Assembly: GCA_021776805.1 (NCBI GenBank)
Contig: JAJFFD010000003.1
Coordinates: 1-64,000 of the forward strand
DNA: 64,000 bases
Origin: Planctomycetota bacterium
GTDB lineage: Bacteria; Planctomycetota; UBA1135; UBA2386
Direction of reading: 5' to 3'
Shown: piece after piece, positions 17,218-27,014 of the stretch
Layout of the letters: the number at the start of each line of letters is the position of its first letter
How positions within the stretch are numbered: the stretch's first letter is position 1
Notes under the pieces: model-generated
Databases searched by the model: none
Told to the model about the DNA's origin: nothing
What the model saw: only the letters and a program-made list of their open reading frames with translations
Made by a program: the position numbers and the translations under genes

Positions 17218-18978
17218 TCATTTGCAGGCCCTTCTGATCGTCAGGATGATGAACAGAAGAATGGCAGCAGCCAGACAGGAGCCAAGATTGAAAACCCCTT
17301 TCTCCGCATACCAGACGATTGAGTAGCCGATTGCGCCGGGAAAGAAGGCGTAGTACAGGAAGACCAGCGCCGTCTTGCGGATGACCGCGCCCTCGCGCCC
17401 GACCAGGCCGACGACTGCGGAAGCCGCGACGACGTTGTGCACGCAGATGATGTTGCCCGCGGCCCCGCCTACAGCCTGCAGGGCAACGATCCAAGTCGGA
17501 TCCACGGCGATGCGCTCGCCTACGCCGAACTGGAAGGCCGAAAACATCATGTTGCTCACCGTGTTGCTGCCGGCGACGAAGGCACCGAGCCCACCGATGA
17601 GTGGCGCAAAGAGCGGCCAGCTCGATTGCGCCATGGAGGCGACCCCATCAGCTAAGACGATGGGCATCTTCTCGTAGCCCGCGGCGCCCCCCTGGGAATT
17701 GATAAAGACTTGCACCATGGGCACGGTGAAGACCAGCGCCGTGGATGCAGCGACCAAGGCCCGCCCGGACTTTCCCCATGCACGTAAGTAAGACTGCCTG
17801 CTCATGCGGTGCAGAAAACAGGTCAGGACCGAGACCAGGATGAAGATGGCGGCTGGTGAGTAGAGGGGCTGGACGCTGATCTTGATGTCCGTGCCAAAGA
17901 CCCCAGTGGCCTCCATGGTCCAGGCCTTGACCCAGCTCAAGAAGGGCAAGAAGTCCACGCGCGTAAGAACGAGCATGCCGGCTACCAAGGCGTAGGGGGT
18001 CCAGGCTCGCAGCAGACCCATGGATGGTCTATCGGAAGGTGAATCGCCAACTTCGATGTTGCCGATCCACTCCGGATCCCAGCGTTCTTTGGCTTCAAAG
18101 TCCCAGCACTCGTCCCTGGCAGGCATCAGAAAGCCGCGCTTGGCAGCGCTGACCACGATGGACAGACCGACCATGCCGCCGATAAGCGATGGGAACTCAG
18201 GGCCGAGGGTGACGGCTACCAGCAGATAGGGCAGGGTCATGGCCAAGGCCGCAAAGATGGCGAACTTCCAGATGCGGAGCCCCTCGCGGAAGGAGCGCGA
18301 AGCGCCGAAGAATCGCGTCATGAAGGCGACTACCAGCAGCGGCACGAGGGTTCCGGCCAGGGCATGCAGGAGCGCGACCTTGGCAGCGATCATGCTCAGG
18401 AAGTCCATCCACTCGTAGCCCTGTGCCTGAGCGTAGGCCAGGATCTCTGCATCGCCGGCGAGGCCGCTGTTGACTCCCACCAGGATCGGGGTGCCCACAG
18501 CTCCGAAGGAAACTGGCGTGCTTTGGATGATCATGCCAGCGACGACGGCAGCCATGGCTGGAAAGCCCAGGCCCACCAGAAGTGGGACAGCTACGGCCGC
18601 CGGGGTGCCGAAGCCCGCAGAACCTTCGATGAAGCTGCCGAATAGCCAGGCGATGATGATCACCTGTACCCGTCGGTCTGGAGTGATGTCGGTGAAGCCT
18701 CTGCGAATGGACCGCAGTCCACCGCTCTCCTGCAGTGTGTTGAGTAGGAGGATTGCGCCGAAGACGATGAAGAGTAGTGTGGCGGCGACGACCAGGCCGT
18801 TGAGGCTGGCGGCTGCAACCTGCCAGAAGGAGAGCTGCCAGGTGAGCAGGGCCAGGGCAACCACAACCCCGTAGGCGAGCGGCATGGCCCGCCTTGCCGG
18901 CCAGCGGAGCAGGACGAGAAACAAAGCTACGGAGAGAATCGGCAGGAGGGAGAGGAGCGCGAGTACTCCCTGACTCAT
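17218..18978 (-). CDS. lldP: L-lactate permease family transporter
   Basis: A 586-residue, about 13-helix membrane protein of the LctP family, of normal length. Characteristic stretches are '[16 protein letters not shown]', '[12 protein letters not shown]', '[14 protein letters not shown]' and '[22 protein letters not shown]'. It would import lactate or a related hydroxyacid with protons. Start at 18978 was chosen by homology; one base separates it from the upstream patatin gene, so the two plus the DUF1080 gene form an operon transcribed leftward. No lactate dehydrogenase is in the window. Confidence 0.9.
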   Translation of the reverse strand: MSQGVLALLSLLPILSVALFLVLLRWPARRAMPLAYGVVVALALLTWQLSFWQVAAASLNGLVVAATLLFIVFGAILLLNTLQESGGLRSIRRGFTDITPDRRVQVIIIAWLFGSFIEGSAGFGTPAAVAVPLLVGLGFPAMAAVVAGMIIQSTPVSFGAVGTPILVGVNSGLAGDAEILAYAQAQGYEWMDFLSMIAAKVALLHALAGTLVPLLVVAFMTRFFGASRSFREGLRIWKFAIFAALAMTLPYLLVAVTLGPEFPSLIGGMVGLSIVVSAAKRGFLMPARDECWDFEAKERWDPEWIGNIEVGDSPSDRPSMGLLRAWTPYALVAGMLVLTRVDFLPFLSWVKAWTMEATGVFGTDIKISVQPLYSPAAIFILVSVLTCFLHRMSRQSYLRAWGKSGRALVAASTALVFTVPMVQVFINSQGGAAGYEKMPIVLADGVASMAQSSWPLFAPLIGGLGAFVAGSNTVSNMMFSAFQFGVGERIAVDPTWIVALQAVGGAAGNIICVHNVVAASAVVGLVGREGAVIRKTALVFLYYAFFPGAIGYSIVWYAEKGVFNLGSCLAAAILLFIILTIRRACK

Positions 18979-18979
18979 C

Positions 18980-21199
18980 TCAGAAGCTTCTTCCCACGAA
19001 GAGATAGCCCGTGTCGTTGCCACCTTCCGCCATGCCGTAGGCCAGGTAGACCGGGCCGATGGGGGAGTCGATCCCCAAGAAGACGCTCCCGGCATAGATC
19101 AAGTCGTTGAGGATGTCGTCTCGATCCTGATAGACCTGGCCGGTTTCGAAGGAGCCTCCCAGGTAGATGGGCATGCCGAAGGTTTGGAAGGGTACGCCGG
19201 CGATTCGCCGGTAGAAGAGGAGGCGAGCCGAAACCGTGTGCTGACCAGCAAGCTCTCTCTCGCTGAGGCCGGAGAGGTCCAGGAAGCCGCCGCGGCGATG
19301 CAGGCGGTAGACGGGTAGCTGCTTTTCGGTCACAGTTCCGAACTGAGCGCTAACGAGAATCGTGTTTAGCTCACGAAAGGTGAATGCCTGGGAGAAGCGG
19401 ACGTCGACACGCTGGTACTCCGTATCAGCGCCCAGGGAATCCAGGGCCATGCCCCAGGTTGCGAAGCCGAAGTTACCCGCGGTCGGGAAATTGGGATTAT
19501 CCAGGGTGTCGATCTGCAAGCTTGCGCCGATCAGTCCGTCATCGAAGTCGAAGTCGGTGAGGCCCGTGCTGCTCAGTTTCACATCCACGTGGCCGTCGAT
19601 CCGGCGAATACCGAAACGAAGTTCCGCCCAATTGGAGATATTGGTGCCGACGTCGAAGGCGAGGGTGCCGAACTCGACATCGAAATTGTCGGTCTTGGTG
19701 CCGCGCGAATAGATGTCTACGTCGTCTTCTTGCCACTCGATTCTGGGCGCAACGAAGAAGCGCTGCGCATCATCCAGTGGCTGGTAGAACTCGGTGAAGA
19801 AGAGGCGGTTGCTGCCGATCTGTGCCTGGTGTCGCCACTCACCACCCAGCTCGTTCATGTTCCGCATGGTGTACTGGACCGCCAGGTTGTAGGCGGTCTC
19901 CCCATCGAAGTCGTCCTCGATGTTGAGGCCGAACTTCAGGTAGTTCGGACCCCAGTCCTTCTCGTCGGCGATGAGTCGCAGTTCAGTCTCGCCGTCGATT
20001 TCCTCCAATTCGAAGGTGACCATCTCGAAGTCATCGCGGCCGTGTACTCGCTTGATGTCCTCAGCCAACATGTCCGGGTCGAAGATTTCGCCCTCCTTGG
20101 TGTCCATCATCGAGGTGATGACTCCCTCGGCCAGGCGGGAGTTGTTGACGATCTTCAGGCGGTCGATAACTGGATAGACTTCGGGCTTGCGACGCTGCCC
20201 GCGCAGGAACTCCCGATACTCCTCTTCCGATACCGAGTACCTACTGAGTACCTTGCGCATCGCCGATGCAGCCCGGTAGCCGATATCGATGGCTTCCCGT
20301 CCGCGGCCAAAACTGGTCGAGGTGATGTCACCCAGCTCTGGGACGATGAGTGTGTCCCTGTCGGTGAGTGTTGCCAGCTGGTCGTCCACGTTCTTCTGCA
20401 TCAAGATGCTGACCATTTGGCCAGTGACCTGTAGGAGTCCCTGGATTTCCTCCGGCTTCATCAAGGGGGTGCCGATGTCGATGGCGATCACGACCTCGGC
20501 ACCCATATTGCGCACCAGATCGATGGGGATGTTATTGACCACCATGCCGTCGACCAGATCGCGCCCGTCGATGTTTACCGGAGCGAAGACTCCCGGGATC
20601 GACATGCTCGCGGACATGGCCACCGGCAGGCTGCCCGATTCGAGGACGATTTCCTTGCCGGTACCAATTTCTGTGGCCACAGCCCGGAAGGGGATATTCA
20701 GGTTATCGAAGTGGGTGATCTTGTGAGATCTAGGCGTGAGAAAGCGAAGAATGTTGCTCGAGCGCTGGCCGTAGAGGAGTCCCTTGGGGAAGCGAAAGTC
20801 CCAGTCGCGAAAACCGAGGGCGATCTTCATCAGGAAATTCAGGTCGTCCTGCTTGCGGCGGAAGACCAGGTCAGTGCGCCGAAATCCGTCATTCATCACG
20901 ACCCCCCAGTCGATGGTCGTGAGGATTTGGTCCTGCTCCTGCGGCGAATAACCGTAGGCATAGGTGCCTGCAACCAAAGATCCAAAGCTGTTGCCGGAGA
21001 TGTAGTCGACGGGAATACGCAGCTCTTCGAGGACCTTGAGGACCCCTACATGCGCCATACCGCGAGCGCCCCCGCCGCTCAACACGACGCCGATCTTGGG
21101 TCTCGGGCTCTCTTCTCGATCTTGTCCTTTCGACAAGCACACCATCCCGAGCGATGCAACCAGAAATAGTGCGGGGATCCTGAGGTTGGCTGAGAGCAT
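18980..21199 (-). CDS. Patatin-like phospholipase fused to POTRA/BamA-type barrel (PlpD-like)
   Basis: A 739-residue exported protein. After the signal peptide comes a patatin domain: oxyanion-hole '[18 protein letters not shown]', nucleophile elbow 'GNSFG' and the 'DGMVVNN' Asp of the Ser-Asp dyad. A POTRA-like segment (about 330-410) leads to a 16-strand Omp85-type barrel ending in 'LFVGRSF'. This layout matches type Vd autotransporters/PlpD lipases. The elbow reads GNSFG where GTSxG is commonest, but the catalytic Ser is kept. Start 21199 gives a better signal peptide than 21238. Confidence 0.88.
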   Translation of the reverse strand: MLSANLRIPALFLVASLGMVCLSKGQDREESPRPKIGVVLSGGGARGMAHVGVLKVLEELRIPVDYISGNSFGSLVAGTYAYGYSPQEQDQILTTIDWGVVMNDGFRRTDLVFRRKQDDLNFLMKIALGFRDWDFRFPKGLLYGQRSSNILRFLTPRSHKITHFDNLNIPFRAVATEIGTGKEIVLESGSLPVAMSASMSIPGVFAPVNIDGRDLVDGMVVNNIPIDLVRNMGAEVVIAIDIGTPLMKPEEIQGLLQVTGQMVSILMQKNVDDQLATLTDRDTLIVPELGDITSTSFGRGREAIDIGYRAASAMRKVLSRYSVSEEEYREFLRGQRRKPEVYPVIDRLKIVNNSRLAEGVITSMMDTKEGEIFDPDMLAEDIKRVHGRDDFEMVTFELEEIDGETELRLIADEKDWGPNYLKFGLNIEDDFDGETAYNLAVQYTMRNMNELGGEWRHQAQIGSNRLFFTEFYQPLDDAQRFFVAPRIEWQEDDVDIYSRGTKTDNFDVEFGTLAFDVGTNISNWAELRFGIRRIDGHVDVKLSSTGLTDFDFDDGLIGASLQIDTLDNPNFPTAGNFGFATWGMALDSLGADTEYQRVDVRFSQAFTFRELNTILVSAQFGTVTEKQLPVYRLHRRGGFLDLSGLSERELAGQHTVSARLLFYRRIAGVPFQTFGMPIYLGGSFETGQVYQDRDDILNDLIYAGSVFLGIDSPIGPVYLAYGMAEGGNDTGYLFVGRSF

Positions 21200-21274
21200 G
21201 TAGACCTGCTGCCGGAAGTTGGGATCAAAATCTATCATTTGCCCTTTCAGATGCCTTCTGCGCTTCCAGAATCC

Positions 21275-21302
21275 TTGAATTAGCCTAGGTCCGACCTAGA
21301 CT
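21275..21302 (+). promoter_or_regulatory. Candidate promoter with embedded palindrome for the DUF3332 pair
   Basis: TTGAAT (21275-21280) and TAGACT (21297-21302) are 16 bases apart, acceptable sigma-70-like -35/-10 elements. A perfect 7-1-7 palindrome CTAGGTC-C-GACCTAG (21285-21299) fills the spacer and overlaps the -10, the usual place for a repressor site. Confidence 0.4.
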
Positions 21303-21392
21303 TATCGCGTCAACAGGTGGGCATCAGGCGTCGTTCATGCAAGCCTTGCCAGAACCTCCAAGCAATCGACCTTTATCACTGGGAGTACCAGA

Positions 21393-21668
21393 ATGAAGCA
21401 AAATCGAGTCAAGGGCTGGCACGGATTGGCCGTCATCGCCCTCCTCTTCTGCACAAGTTGCCTCGGCCCAAATCACGCCACAGGCCATCTTTTCAAGTGG
21501 AACAACGAGATCGACGGAAAGTGGGGCAACGAAATTGCCTTCATCTTCCTCTTGCCGGTCTATGCCATCTTCGGTGTTGGTGACGTCATCATCTTCAACT
21601 CCATCCAATGGTGGTCGGGCAACAACCCGATCAGCAGGCCAGAAACGGACGTTCAAGTCCAAATTTGA
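21393..21668 (+). CDS. DUF3332-like lipoprotein, copy 1
   Basis: A 91-residue lipoprotein (lipobox 'CTSC', Cys23). The mature part has the DUF3332 pattern: 'FKWNNEIDGKWGNEIAFIFLLPVYAIFGVGDVII' and 'NSIQWWSGNNPI'. One hydrophobic segment lies in the middle. Function unknown. It is followed after 15 bases by a paralogue in the same direction. GGGAG precedes the start. Confidence 0.7.
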   Translation: MKQNRVKGWHGLAVIALLFCTSCLGPNHATGHLFKWNNEIDGKWGNEIAFIFLLPVYAIFGVGDVIIFNSIQWWSGNNPISRPETDVQVQI

Positions 21669-21683
21669 TCGGAGGAGCAAACC

Positions 21684-22001
21684 ATGAAGAAGAAAACAAT
21701 CGCCGGCCTTGTTTGTGGCCTGATGCTGCTGCTCTTCACGAGCACCAGTTGCCTTGGTCCAATGAATGCCAGTTCCAGGGTTCACACCTGGAACCGTGAA
21801 ATCGAGAACCGTTGGCTGGGAGAGGGCGTGTTCCTCGTCTTCAGCGTGTTCTGGATCAACAGAATCGTGACCTTCTCGGACCTCATCATCTGGAACTCAA
21901 TCGAGTTCTGGGGTGGCGACAACCCGATCGATCCACCAGCACCGGAGCGCATCAAGGCGCTGCAGGATGCTGACGACGCACGCGCGGCCGAAGGCGGCTA
22001 A
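21684..22001 (+). CDS. DUF3332-like lipoprotein, copy 2
   Basis: A 105-residue paralogue of the gene just upstream: lipobox 'STSC' (Cys23), 'WNREIENRWLGEGVFLVFSVFWINRIVTFSDLIIWN', 'SIEFWGGDNPID'. A strong GGAGG precedes the ATG. It carries a hydrophilic Ala/Asp-rich tail absent from copy 1. Both copies keep 'SCLGP' after the lipidated Cys, pointing to a recent tandem duplication. Confidence 0.7.
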   Translation: MKKKTIAGLVCGLMLLLFTSTSCLGPMNASSRVHTWNREIENRWLGEGVFLVFSVFWINRIVTFSDLIIWNSIEFWGGDNPIDPPAPERIKALQDADDARAAEGG

Positions 22002-22040
22002 GCAGAGCGTCTAGAGTCTGGGGTGGCATTGTCACTCTGG

Positions 22041-22070
22041 AGTGCACCAGCCCTTCGGGGCTGGTTGCAT
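22041..22070. terminator. Bidirectional hairpin between DUF3332 and threonine dehydratase genes
   Basis: A perfect 8-bp stem ACCAGCCC/GGGCTGGT capped by the stable UUCG tetraloop (22046-22065), extendable with one bulge through TGCA on both sides. It sits between two convergent genes, so it can serve both, though T-runs are poor. Confidence 0.7.
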
Positions 22071-22076
22071 GTACGG

Positions 22077-23039
22077 CTAGTTCCAATCCAGACCTTGGAG
22101 CTGCACCAGATCCAGGTTGCCTCCGCTGAGCACGCAAGCCACCCGTGACCCGGCAGGGAGATCGATCTTCCCTTCCAGCAAGGCGGCGACCGGAGCAGCC
22201 GCTGCTCCCTCGGGAACGACCTTACAGTGGGACATGATCCAGAGCAGTGCCGCGAAGATCTGCTGATCGGGAAGGGTTACGATCTCGTCGACGAAGCGCT
22301 GGACGATGGAGAAGTTCAAGCTGCCGCATGTCTTTACCGTCAACCCATCGATGATGCAGTTGACTTCGTCCAGAGTGATTAGCTCACCGGCCGCGATGCT
22401 CCGCTGCATGGCCGGAGCGCCCGAGGACTCGACGCCGATGACTTTGATCTTCGGATTCATGGCTTTAACTGCCATGGATACCCCTGAGATCAGCCCACCG
22501 CCGCCAATGGGGACGATCACTGCGTCGAGCTCTGGCCAGTCCTCGGCTAACTCGAGGCCTAGGGTTCCCTGCCCAGCCACCAGGTCCGGATGGTCGAAGG
22601 GGTGGATGTAGGTGAGGCCACGCTCAACGACCAATTGCTTGGCCTTCTCGTTCGCTTCATCCCAGATGCTGCCGTGGAGGACCACCTCAGCTCCATAGGC
22701 CTTGGTGGCTTCGATCTTGGATACGGTGGCGTTCTCCGCCATGCACACCACGGCAGGGATATCATGAATCGCCGCCGCAAGCGCGACCCCCTGGGCATGG
22801 TTGCCAGCGGAAGAGCAGATCACGCCGCGGCTCTTCTCCTCCTCGCTGAGAAGGCCAAAGCGATTGAGTGGGCCGCGGATCTTGTACGACCCGGTTCTCT
22901 GGAAGAGTTCGGCTTTCAGGCGAACTTCGAATCCGCAGCGTTCGCTGAGCAGCCTCGAAGTCAGAATTGGCGTGCGATGAATGTCGGGGGCAATGCGTGC
23001 GTGCACTTCACGGAAGTCTGCTTCGCTGAGTTCGAACAT
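22077..23039 (-). CDS. Threonine/serine dehydratase (PLP-dependent)
   Basis: A 320-residue fold-type II PLP enzyme deaminating threonine (or serine) to 2-oxobutyrate (or pyruvate). The Schiff-base Lys is in 'TGSYKIRGP', the phosphate-binding Gly loop is 'GGGGLISG', and 'SSAGNHAQGVALAA' is typical. It lacks the C-terminal ACT regulatory domain of biosynthetic IlvA, so it resembles the short TdcB/serine racemase type. Start at 23039 was set by homology. It is divergent from the aminotransferase gene. Confidence 0.9.
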   Translation of the reverse strand: MFELSEADFREVHARIAPDIHRTPILTSRLLSERCGFEVRLKAELFQRTGSYKIRGPLNRFGLLSEEEKSRGVICSSAGNHAQGVALAAAIHDIPAVVCMAENATVSKIEATKAYGAEVVLHGSIWDEANEKAKQLVVERGLTYIHPFDHPDLVAGQGTLGLELAEDWPELDAVIVPIGGGGLISGVSMAVKAMNPKIKVIGVESSGAPAMQRSIAAGELITLDEVNCIIDGLTVKTCGSLNFSIVQRFVDEIVTLPDQQIFAALLWIMSHCKVVPEGAAAAPVAALLEGKIDLPAGSRVACVLSGGNLDLVQLQGLDWN

Positions 23040-23226
23040 GGGCCAGGATCCTCGTGTTCCCAAGAAATGTCGGAGCAGGAGGATATAGGATTTTTTAGCT
23101 CGGTCCCGATCCTTGTGACACTTGCTCGGACTGTGCCTTCGCATCCGTCAGGCATTCTTGGTGCAATGGCCCGATATCGAAGCATGACTGAGTTCTATTT
23201 GTCCTAGAGCGAGAGAGTCTTCCACG

Positions 23227-24423
23227 ATGACCAGTCCAGGCCTGTCACGGCGTGCCTCCGAGATCCCTGCCTCAGCAACGGTTGCTCTCGCTGACATGGC
23301 TACGCAGCTGCGGGCGCGGGGCGAAGACATCGTCGATCTGACCGCCGGTCGTGCCACTGAGCCCTGTCCAGATGCGATCATCGATAAGGCGATCGAAGCC
23401 ATGCGCGCTGGGCATACTCACCAAACACCGGCGCGAGGGACCGCCGAGTACCGCCGCATGGCAGCAGCCAAGCTTGCTCGCGAAAATGGCATCGAAGCGG
23501 ATCCGGACAAGAACATCGTCGCAACCCTCGGCTGCAAGAACGGTCTGCTGCTGGCGCTCATGGCAATTCTGGATCCGGGTGACGAAGTAATCATCGAGGA
23601 TCCGGCCTTCGTGAGCTATGCGCCGACGATTCGCTATCTCGGCGGCATCCCGAAGCCGGTGGCTCTTCCGGTGGAGCAGGACTTCCGCTGGCGAGGTGAA
23701 GATCTATCGGCAGCTCTCAGCGATCGGAGCAAGGCGATCATCCTGTGCTCGCCGCAGAATCCCACCGGAGTTGTGCATACTCGCGAGGACCTGGAGGTGA
23801 TCGCCGCCGTCGCCAGGAAGCACAACCTCTACGTAATCGCGGATGAAGTCTACGAACGAATGACCTGGGGAGATCGGGAGCATCTTTGCATAGGCACCCT
23901 GCCGGGCATGGCGGAGCGCAGCATCGATCTCATGAGTCTGACCAAGAGTCATGCCATGGGGGGCTGGCGGATTGGTTTCGCCCATGGTCCAGAAGAGGTG
24001 ATCGATGCCATGGTGCAGGTGCAGGCGCACCTCACTACCTGTGCCGGTTCCTTTACTCAGGCGGGAGCAGCTCTCGCCTTCGGCGAGGAGCCCGAAGCCG
24101 GCCTGCTCGAACTCTGGGAGGATTGGGAAGCACGCTGCAAGTTCGTCAGTCAGGCTTTGGCCGCCCTGCCGGGGGTGCGCTGCAGGGTTCCCGAGGCGGG
24201 ATACTACGCCTGGGTGGATCTTCGCCAGCTGAGTATGGACAGTGAGTCGGTCGCCCGAATGCTTCTCGCCGAGCATCGGGTCGCGGTGGTTCCAGGTAGG
24301 GCCTTCGGTCCCAATGGCGAGGGCTTCATTCGGGTTACCTGTGTCAAGAGTTGGGACATCATGCGTGAAGCTGTGGCCAGGCTCGGCAAGGGACTGGGCA
24401 GCTTGAGCAGGTCGAGCGAGTGA
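23227..24423 (+). CDS. Class I/II aminotransferase (aspartate aminotransferase-like)
   Basis: A 398-residue fold-type I PLP enzyme. Visible are 'EDPAFVSY', 'CSPQNPTGVV', 'VIADEVYERMTW' and the Lys-bearing 'MSLTKSHAMGGWRIGFAHG', with C-terminal 'FIRVTCVKS' containing the carboxylate-binding Arg. Length is normal. The amino donor cannot be fixed from sequence. Its stop overlaps the GTG of the SLC1-type symporter by 4 bases, tying amino-acid uptake to transamination. Confidence 0.9.
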   Translation: MTSPGLSRRASEIPASATVALADMATQLRARGEDIVDLTAGRATEPCPDAIIDKAIEAMRAGHTHQTPARGTAEYRRMAAAKLARENGIEADPDKNIVATLGCKNGLLLALMAILDPGDEVIIEDPAFVSYAPTIRYLGGIPKPVALPVEQDFRWRGEDLSAALSDRSKAIILCSPQNPTGVVHTREDLEVIAAVARKHNLYVIADEVYERMTWGDREHLCIGTLPGMAERSIDLMSLTKSHAMGGWRIGFAHGPEEVIDAMVQVQAHLTTCAGSFTQAGAALAFGEEPEAGLLELWEDWEARCKFVSQALAALPGVRCRVPEAGYYAWVDLRQLSMDSESVARMLLAEHRVAVVPGRAFGPNGEGFIRVTCVKSWDIMREAVARLGKGLGSLSRSSE

Positions 24424-25664
24424 ATTCCGCGGGCGGCCTGCTTGCGCTGTCTCGGGCATACCTTCGCCTGTCATCGGGCTGGAAGATTCTCCTCTGGCTT
24501 GCCGCTGGCCTGATCGCCGGAATGTTCATGGGCGAATCGGCCGAAGTCTTGCAGCCCCTTGGAGATCTCTTTCTTCGACTCCTGCTAATGGCTGCGGTGC
24601 CCCTGGTCTTCTTCAACCTTCTGGCCGGCATCACCGCCAACTCGGATGCTCGCAAGGTGGGCCTGCTCGGTGCCAAGGTCCTGGGCTACTACACGGTCAG
24701 CACGATGGTTGCCCTGGTCATCGGTCTGAGTCTGGCGCATCTAATTCGGCCGGGGGAGAGCGCAACCCTTCGTGGTGAAGTCTCGCAATCCCTCGGGGAT
24801 GTGCCTGCCATCGGCGAAGTGCTTCTCGGGATGGTGCCGGCCAATGTCTTTCAGGCGATGGCGGAGGGTCAGCTCGCTCAGTTGGTGGTCTTCGCCGCCA
24901 TGCTGGGCTGCGCATCTCTCCTGTTGCCATCAGAACAAAGAGAACCCATCGCCCGCTTCTTTGGCCTCGGCGCTGCAGTGCTTCGCAAGCTCGTGGAGTT
25001 GATACTGGTGATCGCGCCTTATGGGGTGGGTGCCCTCGCAGCAGCCACCGCAGGTCGCTACGGCAGCGAGCTCTTCGGAGCTCTCGGTCTCTTTGTCGTG
25101 ACCATTTGGCTTGGGCATTCGCTCATGGTCCTGGTCTACATGTTTGTTCTCCTTGCATGGGCTCGCTATTCCCCGCGGGCCTTTCTCGCAAATACTGCAC
25201 CACTCTATGCCACCACTGTGGCCACCTGCAGCAGCCTCGCCAGTCTGGTGGTCTCCTTGGACCTGGCTGGGCGCAAGTTGAAGCTCGACGAGTCGGTCTA
25301 CTCTTTCACCCTGCCGCTCGGTGCGCAGATCAACAAGGATGGCACCGCGATCATGCTTGCGGTGATTCTGCTTTTCACGGCGCAGGCTGCCGGTATCGAA
25401 TTCACCCTTTCGCAGCAGGTCACTGTGCTCATCACCGGCCTCTTGATCTCCGAAGGATCCGGAGGCATCCCCGGCGGAGGTCTCGTGGTTGCACTCACCT
25501 TCGTCAAGGCCTTCAACCTGCCCATTGAAATCGCTGGTGTTGTCGCCGGAGTCTATCGACTGGTGGACATGGGCAGCACCACGGTCAACTGCATGGGGGA
25601 CCTGGTCTGTGCCACTGTCTTTGGGCGACAGAAGTCCGGCTCGGCGACCGACCAGGCTTCCTAG
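24420..25664 (+). CDS. Dicarboxylate/amino acid:cation symporter (SLC1/DAACS family)
   Basis: A 414-residue membrane transporter of the GltP/GltT fold. Signature regions: 'TTVATCSSLASL' (serine-rich hairpin region), 'LPLGAQINKDGTAI' (NMDGT-like motif with Lys for Met), 'GGIPGGGLV' and 'VYRLVDMGSTTVNCMGDLV'. It imports glutamate, aspartate, serine/threonine or dicarboxylates with Na+ or H+. GTG start overlaps the aminotransferase stop. Its TAG shares a CTAG with the convergent MATE-like gene. Confidence 0.9.
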   Translation: MNSAGGLLALSRAYLRLSSGWKILLWLAAGLIAGMFMGESAEVLQPLGDLFLRLLLMAAVPLVFFNLLAGITANSDARKVGLLGAKVLGYYTVSTMVALVIGLSLAHLIRPGESATLRGEVSQSLGDVPAIGEVLLGMVPANVFQAMAEGQLAQLVVFAAMLGCASLLLPSEQREPIARFFGLGAAVLRKLVELILVIAPYGVGALAAATAGRYGSELFGALGLFVVTIWLGHSLMVLVYMFVLLAWARYSPRAFLANTAPLYATTVATCSSLASLVVSLDLAGRKLKLDESVYSFTLPLGAQINKDGTAIMLAVILLFTAQAAGIEFTLSQQVTVLITGLLISEGSGGIPGGGLVVALTFVKAFNLPIEIAGVVAGVYRLVDMGSTTVNCMGDLVCATVFGRQKSGSATDQAS

Positions 25665-26905
25665 CCTGCCGCGATCTTCTCAGCCAGATACTCGCGGCTG
25701 CGAATCCAGAGCCAGATAGTCTGCAGCACTCCAGCGCAGGTGAAGGAGCAGAGGGCCACGTAGATGCCGGTGTACTCCAGATAGCTCGATCCGATGTAGA
25801 GGAGCAGACAGCAGGTCAGCAGGTAGATCGCAACTGCCTCGGTGATGCCGCCGGTCTTGCCAGACTTGACCAAGGCTCCCTGGTACCAGCTCTGCAGAAC
25901 TGCATATCCCGGCATGAGAATGGCGAATCCAACGGCGGCGGTGGCGATGGGCAAGACCTCTGGGCTGAGGTCACTGAAACCACCGAACCACAGCCTGGCC
26001 AGGGGAGTGAAGGCAATCAGCCCAAGCATGCTCATGGTGGCGATGGCGAGAACGCGTGCGAAGCGACGCAGGGCCAAGGCACTACCCTTCTCCTGGAGAA
26101 GAGCCACGACCACTTCGTTGAAGGCGAAGCCGAAGCTCCTGGTGATGAACACCAGACCGTAGACTACCGGCCAGGCTGCCAGAGAATACAGGGGCTCGGG
26201 CATGCGGTTCATGGCGGCAGCGCCGATGGGCTGAATGAGCAGGGTCATCAGGGGCGTGCAGGCGAGCGGCAAGTAAAAGCGCAGGAAGCGGCGTCGGTTC
26301 AGGGCAGGCGCATGCACGGGAGCGGAAAAGACTCGCTCCTGCAGAATCGGCTGAACTCGCAGGCCGACGTAGATCGCTTCGGCGACCACGCTCACGGCGA
26401 TCGCCAGGCTCGCCACCGCGATGCCGCTCAATTCTCCATACCAGAGGCCAGCTAGCAGAGTGGATACGTTGGCGACGAGTCGCACGACGCTACCGCGCAC
26501 CACGACCTTCGACTTCTCATGGCGAATGAGGACTCCCTGCTGGAATCGCCGATATGCGATGGACCATGTCCAGGGGGTCATGATCTGCAGGCCAAGGCGA
26601 CCAGGCTCGATGAGTGCTGTCTGCACTCCCATCACTTCAACGGCTACCCAATCATAGAGAGGGGTGAAGGCGAGCAGGATGTGCGCCGCGGTAAGGGTGA
26701 CGCCCGCGGTATGGGTGAAGCGCAGGAGCTTGCGGTAGCTGCTGCCGTCATTGCAGAGGGCGGTTGAAGCTGCCAGCAACATGATGATCGGTGCTTCGAT
26801 CACCAGCGAGAGTGGGTAGACCAGGGAGCCGAGGGCCGCGAGATTGATGTCCTCGTTGGGCAGCCGTGCGATGCCGGCCGCGACAATGGGCAATTCCACC
26901 CCCAT
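25661..26905 (-). CDS. MATE/MOP-like multidrug or metabolite transporter; true start probably upstream
   Basis: At least 414 residues with about twelve hydrophobic segments, resembling the MATE/MOP flippase superfamily (internal pseudo-repeat, 'GITEAVAIYLL', 'LPIATAAVGFAILMPGYAVLQSW'). The first standard start (26905) falls inside the first helix. The same frame continues upstream with a charged leader and the front half of that helix ('SLWWPLAGSWLLMGVELPIV'), with no ATG, GTG or TTG before the neighbouring gene. A start at ATC 26986 or CTG 27010 is therefore suspected. Confident as a transporter, not on its substrate. Confidence 0.65.
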   Translation of the reverse strand: MGVELPIVAAGIARLPNEDINLAALGSLVYPLSLVIEAPIIMLLAASTALCNDGSSYRKLLRFTHTAGVTLTAAHILLAFTPLYDWVAVEVMGVQTALIEPGRLGLQIMTPWTWSIAYRRFQQGVLIRHEKSKVVVRGSVVRLVANVSTLLAGLWYGELSGIAVASLAIAVSVVAEAIYVGLRVQPILQERVFSAPVHAPALNRRRFLRFYLPLACTPLMTLLIQPIGAAAMNRMPEPLYSLAAWPVVYGLVFITRSFGFAFNEVVVALLQEKGSALALRRFARVLAIATMSMLGLIAFTPLARLWFGGFSDLSPEVLPIATAAVGFAILMPGYAVLQSWYQGALVKSGKTGGITEAVAIYLLTCCLLLYIGSSYLEYTGIYVALCSFTCAGVLQTIWLWIRSREYLAEKIAAG

Positions 26906-27014
26906 GAGCAGCCAGCTGCCGGCGAGTGGCCACCAGAGGGAGATGATGCGTCGCTGGTCGACTGTCTTTTCGCGGCTGCTTTCGATGAGGGGTCCTGGAT
27001 CCTGGCGCAGGGTC

